The notes: a model not told the origin generated them from the letters alone. A stretch of 64,000 bases of DNA from an uncultured Litoreibacter sp. (GCA_947494645.1 CANLVO010000001.1:1116001-1180000), one strand, 5' to 3'. Positions 39,550 to 47,274 are shown, counted from the first letter of the stretch. A program made the numbers and translations.

Positions 39550-40684
39550 GGGCCTGACGATGCGTTAAAATGCGGTCGGCTACCCATTGGTGGAAGCAAT
39601 GCGTTGGCCCATCCATGGCCGGGCTGAACCTGCCGCCATCAAAACCGGGGCCGTAGCGTCCTTTCTGCATGCCCTCGACTACAAAAATGTCCTCTTCAAA
39701 CACGCCGCGCCAAAGCTTCGAGTTTTCACGGATCATTGCGTCATCGACGTCGGGACGGGCGTAGTAAATGTGCACATGTTCGATCGTATGATCGACGGCG
39801 GTGGGCTCCAAGATGATCGCAAAAGCATGATCACGTTGCGCCCCAAGCAAGACGTTGGGATAGAGCGCGATATATTCCGCCCCCTCATCCCATTGTGAGC
39901 TAAGCCCGTCGAAATCCGGGAACGGGGTCCCGTCTTCGCCAAGCATCTGCCGGTAGACGAGGGTGCCTTGCCCTGAAAATTTGCCAGGGACGTCTATATT
40001 ATAGTGATCTTCGAGACGAGAGTAGCTGTTCAGGCCCGGATGGATCCAAGGCAGATGGTAGCTCTCGCAGTAATTCTCTACCGCAAGCTTGTAATTGGTT
40101 TGCACCGGTAGCTGGAACGCGGAGGCGCTGCCGCCATGGAAGAGCGGTTGATCCACCTCGGCCCAACGGGCGATCAGCTCCGCATGGACCTCCTCAAAAG
40201 CAGGGGCCTGCCCGGAGACATTGATAAAGACGATGTCGCGCCAGATGTGGGAGCGTATCTCGATCAGGCCGAGCGTGTCTCGATCCATATCCTCATGCGC
40301 GTTCTGGCCCGGGCCGCCGACATGGGGAGTGGCGACAAGCTTGCCTTTGGTCGAATAGCACCATGAATGGTAGGGGCAGCGGATCGCGCCCTCGATCTTT
40401 GTGGCTTCTGAGACGAGGATCATGCCCCGGTGACGGCAGGTGTTTTGAAAAACGCGCACTACGCCGTCACGGTCGCGGATCAACAACAATGGAAGGCCGA
40501 GAAACTCGAGCGGCTTCGCATCACCGTTTTCAGGCACATCCGCAGCTACGGCAAGCCCGGTCCAGTTGGCATGCAGGACCGCGTCGCGCTCTTCAGCAAA
40601 AGTTTGAGGATCGGTGTAATGCGCATTTGGCAGGCCGTTGGCCTGCGCAATGGGCCGCTTTACGGAAGAGAGATCTGTCGCCAT
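39536..40684 (-). CDS. Rieske non-heme iron oxygenase, alpha subunit
   Basis: A 382-residue terminal oxygenase. The [2Fe-2S] Rieske ligands are in CRHRGM and CPYHSW, 17-18 residues apart; the mononuclear iron site is in ENYCESYHLPWIHPGLNSY. The sequence type is close to the GbcA/choline-monooxygenase/CntA-like branch as well as aromatic ring hydroxylases, so a quaternary-amine substrate is as plausible as an aromatic one. No reductase or ferredoxin partner is adjacent. The ATG at 40684 is chosen because it precedes the conserved N-terminal region; upstream codons are not supported. Confidence 0.82.
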   Translation of the reverse strand: MATDLSSVKRPIAQANGLPNAHYTDPQTFAEERDAVLHANWTGLAVAADVPENGDAKPLEFLGLPLLLIRDRDGVVRVFQNTCRHRGMILVSEATKIEGAIRCPYHSWCYSTKGKLVATPHVGGPGQNAHEDMDRDTLGLIEIRSHIWRDIVFINVSGQAPAFEEVHAELIARWAEVDQPLFHGGSASAFQLPVQTNYKLAVENYCESYHLPWIHPGLNSYSRLEDHYNIDVPGKFSGQGTLVYRQMLGEDGTPFPDFDGLSSQWDEGAEYIALYPNVLLGAQRDHAFAIILEPTAVDHTIEHVHIYYARPDVDDAMIRENSKLWRGVFEEDIFVVEGMQKGRYGPGFDGGRFSPAMDGPTHCFHQWVADRILTHRQAHAAE

Positions 40685-41056
40685 GGGGCACTCCGTCACG
40701 TGATGATTGTGAGGCACACTGTAACCTTGGCACGATTCGTAGCTTTGTTTGTGGTCACACCGCAACCTTGATCGCTTCACTGCGACCTAAATCAAAGCGG
40801 AGCAGGGTGCAGTATTTCCGCCGATTGGGTGGGAAACGATGCGACAGAATTTGCCGATTTCCGCGAGCCATCCGGGTGCAGGGGTTGCTCGGCGGCAGGG
40901 CGCGCGTGCGAAACAGCCAAACTGGCAAGCCGTTGCGGAAAACTCGGGATTTGGGTCTGCTCCCTAACATCGGGCGGCGTCCGGGCACATGTTCTCCTCA
41001 TGAGACGTCAATCGGGCGGCTCATTGTCCCAAGACACCAAACCAAGGAGACCTAAG
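40685..41056. other. Non-coding gap between Rieske and EF-hand genes
   Basis: No credible gene in 372 bp. It must hold the divergent promoters of the Rieske oxygenase (minus) and the EF-hand protein (plus). The only clear structure is a near-perfect 15-bp direct repeat upstream of the oxygenase, listed separately. The half nearer the EF-hand gene shows nothing distinctive beyond a purine-rich AAGGAGACC ribosome-binding site. Confidence 0.6.
40715..40770 (-). repeat. Pair of 15-bp direct repeats upstream of the Rieske gene
   Basis: CACACTGTAACCTTG (40715-40729) and CACACCGCAACCTTG (40756-40770) match at 13 of 15 positions, with starts 41 bp apart, close to four helical turns. They lie 31-86 bp before the oxygenase start codon, a good place for an operator pair. 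The binding protein is unknown. Confidence 0.5.
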
Positions 41057-41293
41057 ATGAAAAAGGTTCTTATTGCACTCACCACGACCTTTGCGCTGAG
41101 CAGCGCCGGGTTTGCCGCAATGTCCGATGTGGACACTGACGGTGACGGTGTTGCCTCCTTTACCGAGTTGCTGGCCGTGTACCCGACGCTGACCGAAGAT
41201 GGGTTCAGCGCAATCGATGCCAACGCAGATGGTGTGATTGATGAAGCTGAAATGACAGCTGCACAGGATGCGGGGCTCATCCCAGAGGCTTAG
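41057..41293 (+). CDS. Small secreted EF-hand protein
   Basis: A 78-residue protein with a signal peptide (MKKVLIALTTTFALSSAGFA). The mature part has two EF-hand-like calcium loops: DVDTDGDGVASFTE and DANADGVIDEAE, with ligands at the usual D-x-D-x-D-G positions. It is presumably a periplasmic calcium-binding protein. AAGGAGACC just upstream of the ATG at 41057 supports the start. Confidence 0.82.
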   Translation: MKKVLIALTTTFALSSAGFAAMSDVDTDGDGVASFTELLAVYPTLTEDGFSAIDANADGVIDEAEMTAAQDAGLIPEA

Positions 41294-41597
41294 ACCACTA
41301 GGCTGAACCGGGCCTCAGCACATAAAAATCCCGGTTCAGCTGCGGCGCTCCCCGGCGTTTCGGATGGTATTTCGGACGTTCTGCTTTGGACGGATTACCT
41401 GTTCCCAGACGGGCCGGGGTGCGATTGAAGGCTCATGGCGTTCCCTTGTCCAGCCATGGGCCTTCTAAAGCGGGTTGCCTCACTCCTCCCACCGACAGCG
41501 TATCTGCCCCCTCAAAACAGATACGTCACCTTAGGGCAGGGCAGCCCGTGCAACGGCCAGGGCCTCCCCCCACAAGGGCCCTGGCCAAGCTGTGTTG
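41294..41597. repeat. Gap with four strong inverted repeats
   Basis: No gene in 304 bp between the convergent EF-hand and ilvN genes, but four hairpins: GCTGAACCGGG/CCCGGTTCAGC (41302-41312, 41330-41340, perfect 11 bp); a 13-bp pair with one mismatch (41427-41439, 41453-41465); CGTATCTG/CAGATACG (41499-41506, 41518-41525); and GGCCAGGGCC/GGCCCTGGCC (41555-41564, 41577-41586, perfect 10 bp). None is followed by a T-run on either strand, so they are not ordinary terminators. The region may be a structured RNA or a set of palindromic elements. Confidence 0.55.
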
Positions 41598-42161
41598 TCA
41601 GACCTCGCCGCGCGACAGTGCCGCGACGCCGGTTCGGGCGACTTCGACAAGCCCCAACGGCCGCATGAGGTCAGCGAAGGCGTCGATCTTCTCCGACGTC
41701 CCGGTCATTTCAAAAATGAAGCTCTCGAGCGTGCTGTCGACGACGTTCGCGCGGAAGATTTCGGCGAGCCTGATGGCTTCGATCCGCTTGTCGCCTTTTC
41801 CGGCGACCTTGAACAAGGCCAGCTCCCGCTCGACGGCAGGTCCTTCTTCAGTAAGGTCATGCACGTCATGCACGGGGATCATCCGGCCAAGCTGCGCTTT
41901 AATCTGCTGAATGACCTCCGGTGTTCCCGTGGTGACCACGGTGATCCGCGAACGATGCCCTTCATGGTCAATCTCGGCGACGGTCAAGCTTTCGATGTTG
42001 TAGCCACGGCCGGAAAAAAGGCCGATGACGCGGGCGAGAACACCGGCCTCGTTGGTGACGATACAGGCCAAGGTGTGCCGCTCGATGACATCGGCATGCG
42101 GATCTTTCAGATCGTAGGCCGATTTGCGGGACGTGCCCTTTTTGATTTTTAGAGGCGACAT
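41598..42161 (-). CDS. ilvN: Acetolactate synthase small (regulatory) subunit
   Basis: A 187-residue regulatory subunit. The N-terminal ACT domain is recognised by HTLACIVTNEAGVLARVIGLFSGRGYNIESLTV, which forms the valine-binding dimer interface; the C-terminal ALS_ss domain follows (ELALFKVAGKGDKRIE). It activates the catalytic subunit and confers branched-chain feedback. It ends the run ilvB-unknown gene-ilvN. Some family members are called IlvH. Confidence 0.94.
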   Translation of the reverse strand: MSPLKIKKGTSRKSAYDLKDPHADVIERHTLACIVTNEAGVLARVIGLFSGRGYNIESLTVAEIDHEGHRSRITVVTTGTPEVIQQIKAQLGRMIPVHDVHDLTEEGPAVERELALFKVAGKGDKRIEAIRLAEIFRANVVDSTLESFIFEMTGTSEKIDAFADLMRPLGLVEVARTGVAALSRGEV

Positions 42162-42193
42162 ATCGCTTCCCTTATTCAGTTCGTGAATGCGGG

Positions 42194-42658
42194 TTAAACC
42201 CGCGTCGTTGCGTCAAAAAAGCCGACACCGTCTACATAGCGCAACCCTTTGGATGTCGCGTGTAGCCAGTCGATGAAAGGTTCCAGTTCGCGGGCCACTT
42301 GCTCATCAGGGCGGTCGGTTTCGGCCACAGCAAGGACAAGCAGTTCGGTGGTTTTGTTTAGCTCAGCGTTGATTTCCGGATTGCCCTCAGACCGGGTCGT
42401 TTTGGCCAGTTCAATCTCTTGTTCAAAAATCGATTGACCAGATTCGCCGTCGAAACCCTTGGCGGTTTGCAGGTGCGTGTATAGCTCGAACTGGATCAGC
42501 TCTTCGCCTGAGATCAGGACCTCACCATAAATCGGTGCTGCGTCCTCTCGCTCTTCTACTTCGACGGTGTAGTTACCCTTCAATTCAGAAAGGGCGACCT
42601 CCCAGACATTTGGGTCCGGAAGGCCGTTTTGCCCAAAGAAGTAGATGTTCTGAGCCAT
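42194..42658 (-). CDS. Hypothetical protein between ilvB and ilvN, 154 aa
   Basis: A 154-residue soluble, strongly acidic protein with no signal peptide or membrane helix. It starts MAQNIYFFGQNGLPDPNVWEV and contains AAPIYGEVLISGEELIQFEL and a C-terminal FIDWLHATSKGLRY helix. I do not recognise the family. The ATG at 42658 lies 1 bp after the ilvB stop, and the gene is 32 bp ahead of ilvN, so it is inside the operon controlled by the ilv attenuator. A role with acetolactate synthase is a guess from position only. Confidence 0.7.
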   Translation of the reverse strand: MAQNIYFFGQNGLPDPNVWEVALSELKGNYTVEVEEREDAAPIYGEVLISGEELIQFELYTHLQTAKGFDGESGQSIFEQEIELAKTTRSEGNPEINAELNKTTELLVLAVAETDRPDEQVARELEPFIDWLHATSKGLRYVDGVGFFDATTRV

Positions 42659-42659
42659 G

Positions 42660-44417
42660 TTAAACCAACACCGCGCCAGTGTCCCCGATGGCATCTTCCA
42701 CGCCCGCATCCCCGAGCAGCATCTCATTGTGCGGGGCACCCGACGGGATCATTGGGAAGCAGTTTTCGTGTTTCTCAACCAGACAATCGAAGACCACGGG
42801 GCCGTCGAACTTCAACATCTCCATAATGGCGTCGTCCATATCAGACGGATCGGAGACCGTGATACCTTTCGCGCCAAAGGCTTTGGCGAGCAGCATGAAG
42901 TCGGGCAGGGCCTCTGACCAGCTGTGGGAGTACCTGTTGCCGTGCAACAGATCCTGCCACTGGCGGACCATACCAAGCCGCTCATTGTTCAAGATGAACT
43001 GTTTGACCGGCAGGTTGTACTGCCGTGCGGTTCCCATCTCTTGCATGTTCATCAGCCAAGAGGCCTCGCCAGCCACGTTGATCACCAACGCGTCTGGATG
43101 CGCCACTTGCACACCAAGTGACGCCGGCAGGCCGTATCCCATAGTGCCGAGCCCGCCAGATGTCATCCAACGGTTCGGCGCTTCAAATCCAAGATACTGC
43201 GCGGCCCACATCTGGTGCTGGCCCACTTCTGTTGTGATGAAGCGGTCCTTGCGATCTTTCGTCAACGCCTCAAGGCGCTGTAGCGCATATTGAGGTTTGA
43301 TTACTTTTTCAGAGTTTTTGTAGTCCAGGCAACGAATTGCGCGCCACTCTTCAATCTGTTTCCACCACTTTTCCAGACCTTCTGCCTGCGTCTTGCGCCC
43401 CCGCGATTTCCAGATGCGCAGCAGGTCTTCAAGGACATGCGCCACGTCCCCGATGATCGGAACGTCGACATGAATGACCTTGTTGATGGACGAAGGATCG
43501 ATATCAATATGCGCCTTCTTCGATTTCGGGCTGAACGCATCGATCCGGCCAGTGATCCGATCATCAAACCGCGCGCCGATATTGATCATCAGATCGCAAT
43601 CATGCATGGCCATATTGGCTTCATAGAGCCCATGCATCCCCAGCATGCCCATCCACTGGTCGCCCGACGCGGGGTAGGCACCCAGCCCCATCAGCGTGGA
43701 GGTCACCGGGAAGTTGGTCTCCTTCGCCAGCTCGCGCAACAAAGCGGTCGCGCTGTCACCGGAGTTGATCACGCCGCCGCCGGAGTAGATGATCGGTTTC
43801 TTGGCTGTCTCCATCATCGCGGCCAGCGCGGTGATCTGATCAATGTCGCCTTTGAGCTTTGGCGCGTAATGTCCTGTAGACGCTTTATTTTTCTCTGTGT
43901 AGCTACCTTTGGCAAACTGCACGTCCTTGGGGATGTCGATCAGGACCGGACCGGGGCGACCCGACGTTGCAACATGGAATGCCTCATGTACGACGCTCGC
44001 CAGAACCTCGGTGTCTTTGACGAGGTAGTTATGCTTGGTGCAGGGACGTGTGATGCCGACAGTGTCCGCCTCTTGGAACGCGTCGGTGCCGATCATGAAG
44101 GTCGGCACTTGCGCCGTGATCACAACAATCGGGATCGAGTCCAAAAGCGCGTCCGTCAGCCCTGTTACGGTGTTCGTCGCACCCGGTCCAGAGGTCACCA
44201 GAACAACGCCGGGCTTGCCGGTCGAACGGGCATAGCCTTCTGCCGCATGGGCGGCACCTTGTTCATGGCGCACCAGAATGTGCTGAATTTTGTCCTGCTG
44301 AAACAACTCATCGTAAATCGGTAGAGCCGCACCGCCAGGATAGCCAAAGATCGTGTCCACGCCCTGATCAATCAGCGCTTGAACCACCATTTCTGCTCCG
44401 GTCATTTGACGTGCCAT
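42660..44417 (-). CDS. ilvB: Acetolactate synthase large subunit
   Basis: A 585-residue thiamine-diphosphate enzyme starting valine, leucine and isoleucine synthesis. The activating glutamate is in RHEQGAAHAAEGYARSTG, preceded by FGYPGGAALPIYD; the central FAD-binding domain and the C-terminal LNNERLGMVRQWQDLLH follow. In the TPP motif the usual GDGS/GDAS reads AGEAS (minus strand near 43065-43080), with Glu in place of the metal-binding Asp. The rest looks fully functional. Expression is preceded by a leader-peptide attenuator. Confidence 0.95.
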   Translation of the reverse strand: MARQMTGAEMVVQALIDQGVDTIFGYPGGAALPIYDELFQQDKIQHILVRHEQGAAHAAEGYARSTGKPGVVLVTSGPGATNTVTGLTDALLDSIPIVVITAQVPTFMIGTDAFQEADTVGITRPCTKHNYLVKDTEVLASVVHEAFHVATSGRPGPVLIDIPKDVQFAKGSYTEKNKASTGHYAPKLKGDIDQITALAAMMETAKKPIIYSGGGVINSGDSATALLRELAKETNFPVTSTLMGLGAYPASGDQWMGMLGMHGLYEANMAMHDCDLMINIGARFDDRITGRIDAFSPKSKKAHIDIDPSSINKVIHVDVPIIGDVAHVLEDLLRIWKSRGRKTQAEGLEKWWKQIEEWRAIRCLDYKNSEKVIKPQYALQRLEALTKDRKDRFITTEVGQHQMWAAQYLGFEAPNRWMTSGGLGTMGYGLPASLGVQVAHPDALVINVAGEASWLMNMQEMGTARQYNLPVKQFILNNERLGMVRQWQDLLHGNRYSHSWSEALPDFMLLAKAFGAKGITVSDPSDMDDAIMEMLKFDGPVVFDCLVEKHENCFPMIPSGAPHNEMLLGDAGVEDAIGDTGAVLV

Positions 44418-44460
44418 TTTTCTCTCCGCTTCACTCGTCGTTTGTCTCTGTCTTGGCCAT

Positions 44461-44486
44461 AAAAAAGCCCCCGGGTTGGCGGGGGC
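44461..44486 (-). terminator. ilv attenuator terminator
   Basis: On the minus strand GCCCCC (44486-44481) pairs with GGGGGC (44472-44467) and is followed by TTTTTT (44466-44461). It lies between the leader peptide and ilvB, 44 bp before the start codon. Its first arm overlaps by two bases an 8-bp helix CCATGCGC/GCGCATGG formed by 44485-44492 and 44521-44528. Confidence 0.85.
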
Positions 44487-44512
44487 GCATGGTTACCAGT
44501 ATGGTTGTCGGA

Positions 44513-44575
44513 CTACCGACCCATGCGCTTATATCCTAGAATGACCAGTACAGATGCCATTTCGGGCCCTTTCAT
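44513..44575 (-). CDS. ilvB leader peptide
   Basis: A 20-codon frame (ATG 44575, TAG 44513-44515) that contains five consecutive branched-chain codons, VLVIL, at positions 9-13. Its stop lies in the GTCGG/CCGAC hairpin (44507-44520), followed by the attenuator terminator. This is the standard architecture of ribosome-mediated attenuation: stalling at Val/Leu/Ile codons would change the downstream fold. No Shine-Dalgarno is visible and the predicted 5' end lies within a few bases of the ATG, so translation may start from a nearly leaderless message. Confidence 0.75.
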   Translation of the reverse strand: MKGPEMASVLVILGYKRMGR

Positions 44576-44584
44576 GTTGGGGTG

Positions 44585-44612
44585 ACATTACCAGTGCGCA
44601 GAGGAGCGTCAA
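44585..44612 (-). promoter_or_regulatory. Predicted ilv promoter
   Basis: On the minus strand TTGACG (44612-44607) and TAATGT (44590-44585) form -35 and -10 elements with a 16-bp spacer. The start point would fall at about 44578-44580, immediately before the leader peptide ATG. Confidence 0.55.
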
Positions 44613-44713
44613 CAGCCAATGCGCTAAATAATCTGTCGTGAGTGGTTTTTTTGACGAATTTTAGTTGCGTTTTCGCGCGTCAGATCGAAAGAACAGGAAA
44701 TTGGAGGGCCAAA

Positions 44714-45109
44714 ATGGCCGAGATGACTCAATTAACACCGTTTATCATGTGCAGCGATCTTCAGGCTGAAATTGCTTTTTTCCGTGATCGTCTTGGATTT
44801 AGTGTCGGGTTCGAAGGATATGACCCCGGATATGCGTTCCTGAGGCGTGACGGGGCTGCGGTTCGTCTGCTCGAAACGGATGCAGATCTGTCAGACCCGA
44901 AGCGTGAGCAGATGGTCTATATCGATGTCGACGACGTGGATGCTCTATGGGAAGAGGTCGCTCCCAACCTGAGCGACCTGCCAGAGGGACGCGTCCGCGC
45001 GCCGTTCAACCAGTTCTACAACCAACGAGAATTTCATGTGATCGACGAAGGCGCTTGCCTTCTTCTGTTCGGTATGGCCCATCCTTACGACGGAGAAAAG
45101 GAAGGGTAG
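44714..45109 (+). CDS. VOC/glyoxalase-bleomycin resistance family protein
   Basis: A 131-residue vicinal oxygen chelate protein with the beta-alpha-beta-beta-beta repeats (FIMCSDLQAEIAFFRDRLGFSVGF and the later EFHVIDEGACLLLFG). The family includes glyoxalases, dioxygenases and drug-binding resistance proteins; function is not determinable. GGAGGG upstream supports the ATG at 44714. Two Lin0512-family genes follow at once, forming a three-gene unit. Confidence 0.8.
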   Translation: MAEMTQLTPFIMCSDLQAEIAFFRDRLGFSVGFEGYDPGYAFLRRDGAAVRLLETDADLSDPKREQMVYIDVDDVDALWEEVAPNLSDLPEGRVRAPFNQFYNQREFHVIDEGACLLLFGMAHPYDGEKEG

Positions 45110-45112
45110 CCG

Positions 45113-45460
45113 ATGGCCAAAACACGCATTCTGAACGAGTTCGGCATGGGGTCTTCCCTCCGACGCACCGACTACACCGAGGCAGCGCTTCGCGCGATCA
45201 AAGACGCGCTATGGCATAACTCTGTCAGCGTCGCACCAGCCTTCGGGTTTCCCAAGGAAGCCATGCTGATAGATGTCGAGATCGGAGTGGAGAAACCAGA
45301 GAATGTCGATACCTCTAAGCTGCTTGACGTGTTTCCTTACGGCCAGCCGAAGATCAACGTGGTCACTGGCGGGCTGGATATTCCCAAACCAGACGGCTCA
45401 GGCGTGACCGTCATCGCGAATGCAGCCATCTGCGTCAGCTTCGACATGGAGGAGGCGTAA
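45113..45460 (+). CDS. Lin0512 family protein, copy 1
   Basis: A 115-residue protein of the Lin0512 family, recognised by the N-terminal GMGSSLRRTDYTEAALRAIKDAL segment and the VVTGGLDI and VIANAAICV strands. The family has no known function. It starts 3 bp after the VOC gene and its stop overlaps the start of a second, divergent copy (TAATG). The two copies are only partly alike, so they may form a heteromer; that is inference. Confidence 0.78.
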   Translation: MAKTRILNEFGMGSSLRRTDYTEAALRAIKDALWHNSVSVAPAFGFPKEAMLIDVEIGVEKPENVDTSKLLDVFPYGQPKINVVTGGLDIPKPDGSGVTVIANAAICVSFDMEEA

Positions 45461-45828
45461 TGGCAGAAGAACGCTTGATCCTTGAGATGGGCATGGGGAA
45501 TGACCTTTATGGCATGGACTATACCAAAGCGGCGAAGCGCGCGATCCAGGACGCGCTGCATCATTCCTCTATCGTGATGTTCAAGTCCCTCGGTATCAGC
45601 CATGAAGAGATGCGGGTTCAGGTCACCATCGGCGTGCAAGAGCCAGACAAACTCGACATCGCCGCGCTCACAGCAGAGCTGCCGCGGGGCAGGGCCGAAG
45701 TCACCGGAGTAAAGGGCGGTCTAAACGTGGATGACCCTGATAACGACCAAACACATGTCATCGCCACAGCCGCCATTGAAGCTTATGTGCAGATGGAGCC
45801 GGATAAATGGAAGCTCTCAGACAGCTAG
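45460..45828 (+). CDS. Lin0512 family protein, copy 2
   Basis: A 122-residue paralogue of the preceding gene: GMGNDLYGMDYTKAAKRAIQDALHHSS aligns with the same region of copy 1, and VKGGLNV and VIATAAIEAYV with its later strands. No function is known. Start and stop of the two copies overlap by 1 bp, so they are translated together. It is convergent with the YHS-domain gene, with no gap. Confidence 0.78.
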   Translation: MAEERLILEMGMGNDLYGMDYTKAAKRAIQDALHHSSIVMFKSLGISHEEMRVQVTIGVQEPDKLDIAALTAELPRGRAEVTGVKGGLNVDDPDNDQTHVIATAAIEAYVQMEPDKWKLSDS

Positions 45829-46299
45829 CTACTGGTTCTTCAAACCGGGCCAATTCTTATTGGCATCTGCGATATATCCCGATTTGTTGGTCTTCCATAG
45901 CAGGTCAACAGGGCGGTTGATGTTGAGATACAGTTTGTCGTCCACGATGTTCCAGCGATACGGATCTCCATCTACCTTTGAGCCAACTGCCGTCCCATAT
46001 GCGCAGTAGCCGCCGTATTGGGGCAGGTAGAAATCCGGTGATTGGAGGAAAGCTGCGCGCGCTTTTTCGCTCGCGAAGCGATAGGTGCCGCCTTTATGCT
46101 CAACGGTGATCGAGGGATCACCTTCCAGCGGCTTGCCGGAGTTGAAGTAGCTGGTCGGGTCGATGCCGCGCAGTGCGAGCCCTGAGCTTGAAAGGTTTAG
46201 TTCAGGAACGTCCATCGCGAACGCACCCAGCGGTAAACAGGCGAGGGCGGTTCCGATCACTATGTCTCGTCTTGTCAGGCGCACTTGATGTCCTTCCAT
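45829..46299 (-). CDS. Secreted YHS-domain protein
   Basis: About 156 residues with a Tat-like or Sec signal at the N-terminus (RLTRRDIVIGTALACLPLGAFA; the RR precedes a hydrophobic run). The mature part is a YHS-type domain: LRGIDPTSYF, TYRFASEKARAAFLQSPDFYLPQYGGYCAYG. YHS domains are small, often metal-related modules; this stand-alone secreted form is common in marine proteobacteria and of unknown role. The start at 46299 is likely; one seven codons upstream is possible. Confidence 0.78.
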   Translation of the reverse strand: MEGHQVRLTRRDIVIGTALACLPLGAFAMDVPELNLSSSGLALRGIDPTSYFNSGKPLEGDPSITVEHKGGTYRFASEKARAAFLQSPDFYLPQYGGYCAYGTAVGSKVDGDPYRWNIVDDKLYLNINRPVDLLWKTNKSGYIADANKNWPGLKNQ

Positions 46300-46374
46300 C
46301 TGTTCAGGCTTTCCTGACAATAGCTATGTGGTGAACCCGAGGACAAATCACAGCTGCGTGGGACCGCAGGTCAC

Positions 46375-47274
46375 TTAATTCACAGAGGGTTGCTGCATAC
46401 CGATCTGGTCGAAGATGGCTTTGCAAATGCCACCCATCTCAAGCGCAAAGAAGTTTTTTGCTGCCGCCTTGTTCGGATGAAACGGGTCCTTCACCATGCC
46501 ACGTTTGTTCAATCTGAAATACTTTTTGTTGCCCTGATTGGCCGCGACAGTCTGCGGCGTCACGCCCGGAACAAAGCTGCAATGGCTACCTGTTTTTTCA
46601 AACGCGGCCTGAAGGTTCTTTTGCGCCTTCCGGCGTAAGTCGGTGATCGATTTTTTGAATGCTGGCGCAGTGGTCATAAAAATACACGGTATGTCTTTTG
46701 GCAAATGGGCATGCATTTTCTCGACATCTTTGACAGCCAGGTCCGGGTTGTTTGCCCAACGTTTGGCCGAATTTCCAAGGAACGACATTAGCAGCAGCCC
46801 GGGGTCATAATAATCCTCGCGAAACATCTCCTCGAAAGGCGACTTTCCGGCCGCGCAGAACTGATAATTCTTGCCACGTCCGATTTGCACGAACTGGTTT
46901 GCCGTCTGATTGACATAGCCATAGGAGCCCGCATTGACCTTCCATTTCGGGTCAACATCGCACACCGCGCCCTTGGCCCGGCCTTTGCGGGCCGTCCATG
47001 AGTGCAATGACGTCGAACGGACGCCAATCACGCTGACCTTCATTTCTCCCAAAGACGTCAGTTGCTGTTTCTGTATCGGATCAGGATTGCAGTGTTTCTT
47101 GATGTCCGTGAAGAACTCGACAAAAGCGGGGCCCGATCCAAATGAAATCTGGCTGTCACCCAGAACTAGAATATCTGGCGAGGTGAACTCTTCCGCTTGG
47201 GCGGCGAAAGGAGCCGACAAGACTGAGACCGCACAGACAGCGCCGCGCAAAGCGCTCGTAAAAATACCAAACAT
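46375..47274 (-). CDS. Secreted SGNH/GDSL-type hydrolase
   Basis: A 299-residue protein with a signal peptide (FTSALRGAVCAVSVLSAPFAAQA). Block I, ILVLGDSQISFGSG, carries the nucleophilic serine and block V, DPFHPNKAAAKNFF, the Asp-His pair of the SGNH hydrolase fold. Such secreted enzymes act on O-acyl groups of polysaccharides or lipids; the substrate here is unknown. It is downstream of the response regulator on the same strand with a 96-bp gap, and is probably a separate unit. Confidence 0.75.
   Translation of the reverse strand: MFGIFTSALRGAVCAVSVLSAPFAAQAEEFTSPDILVLGDSQISFGSGPAFVEFFTDIKKHCNPDPIQKQQLTSLGEMKVSVIGVRSTSLHSWTARKGRAKGAVCDVDPKWKVNAGSYGYVNQTANQFVQIGRGKNYQFCAAGKSPFEEMFREDYYDPGLLLMSFLGNSAKRWANNPDLAVKDVEKMHAHLPKDIPCIFMTTAPAFKKSITDLRRKAQKNLQAAFEKTGSHCSFVPGVTPQTVAANQGNKKYFRLNKRGMVKDPFHPNKAAAKNFFALEMGGICKAIFDQIGMQQPSVN

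Noticed and set aside
40784-40797. FNR box upstream of the Rieske gene
   Set aside because: Only the right half (ATCAA) matches; the left half has two mismatches, unlike the perfect site at 49547.
43290-44324. Open frame of 344 codons opposite ilvB
   Set aside because: Antisense to a clear acetolactate synthase, rich in Arg/His/Cys without motifs; a shadow frame.
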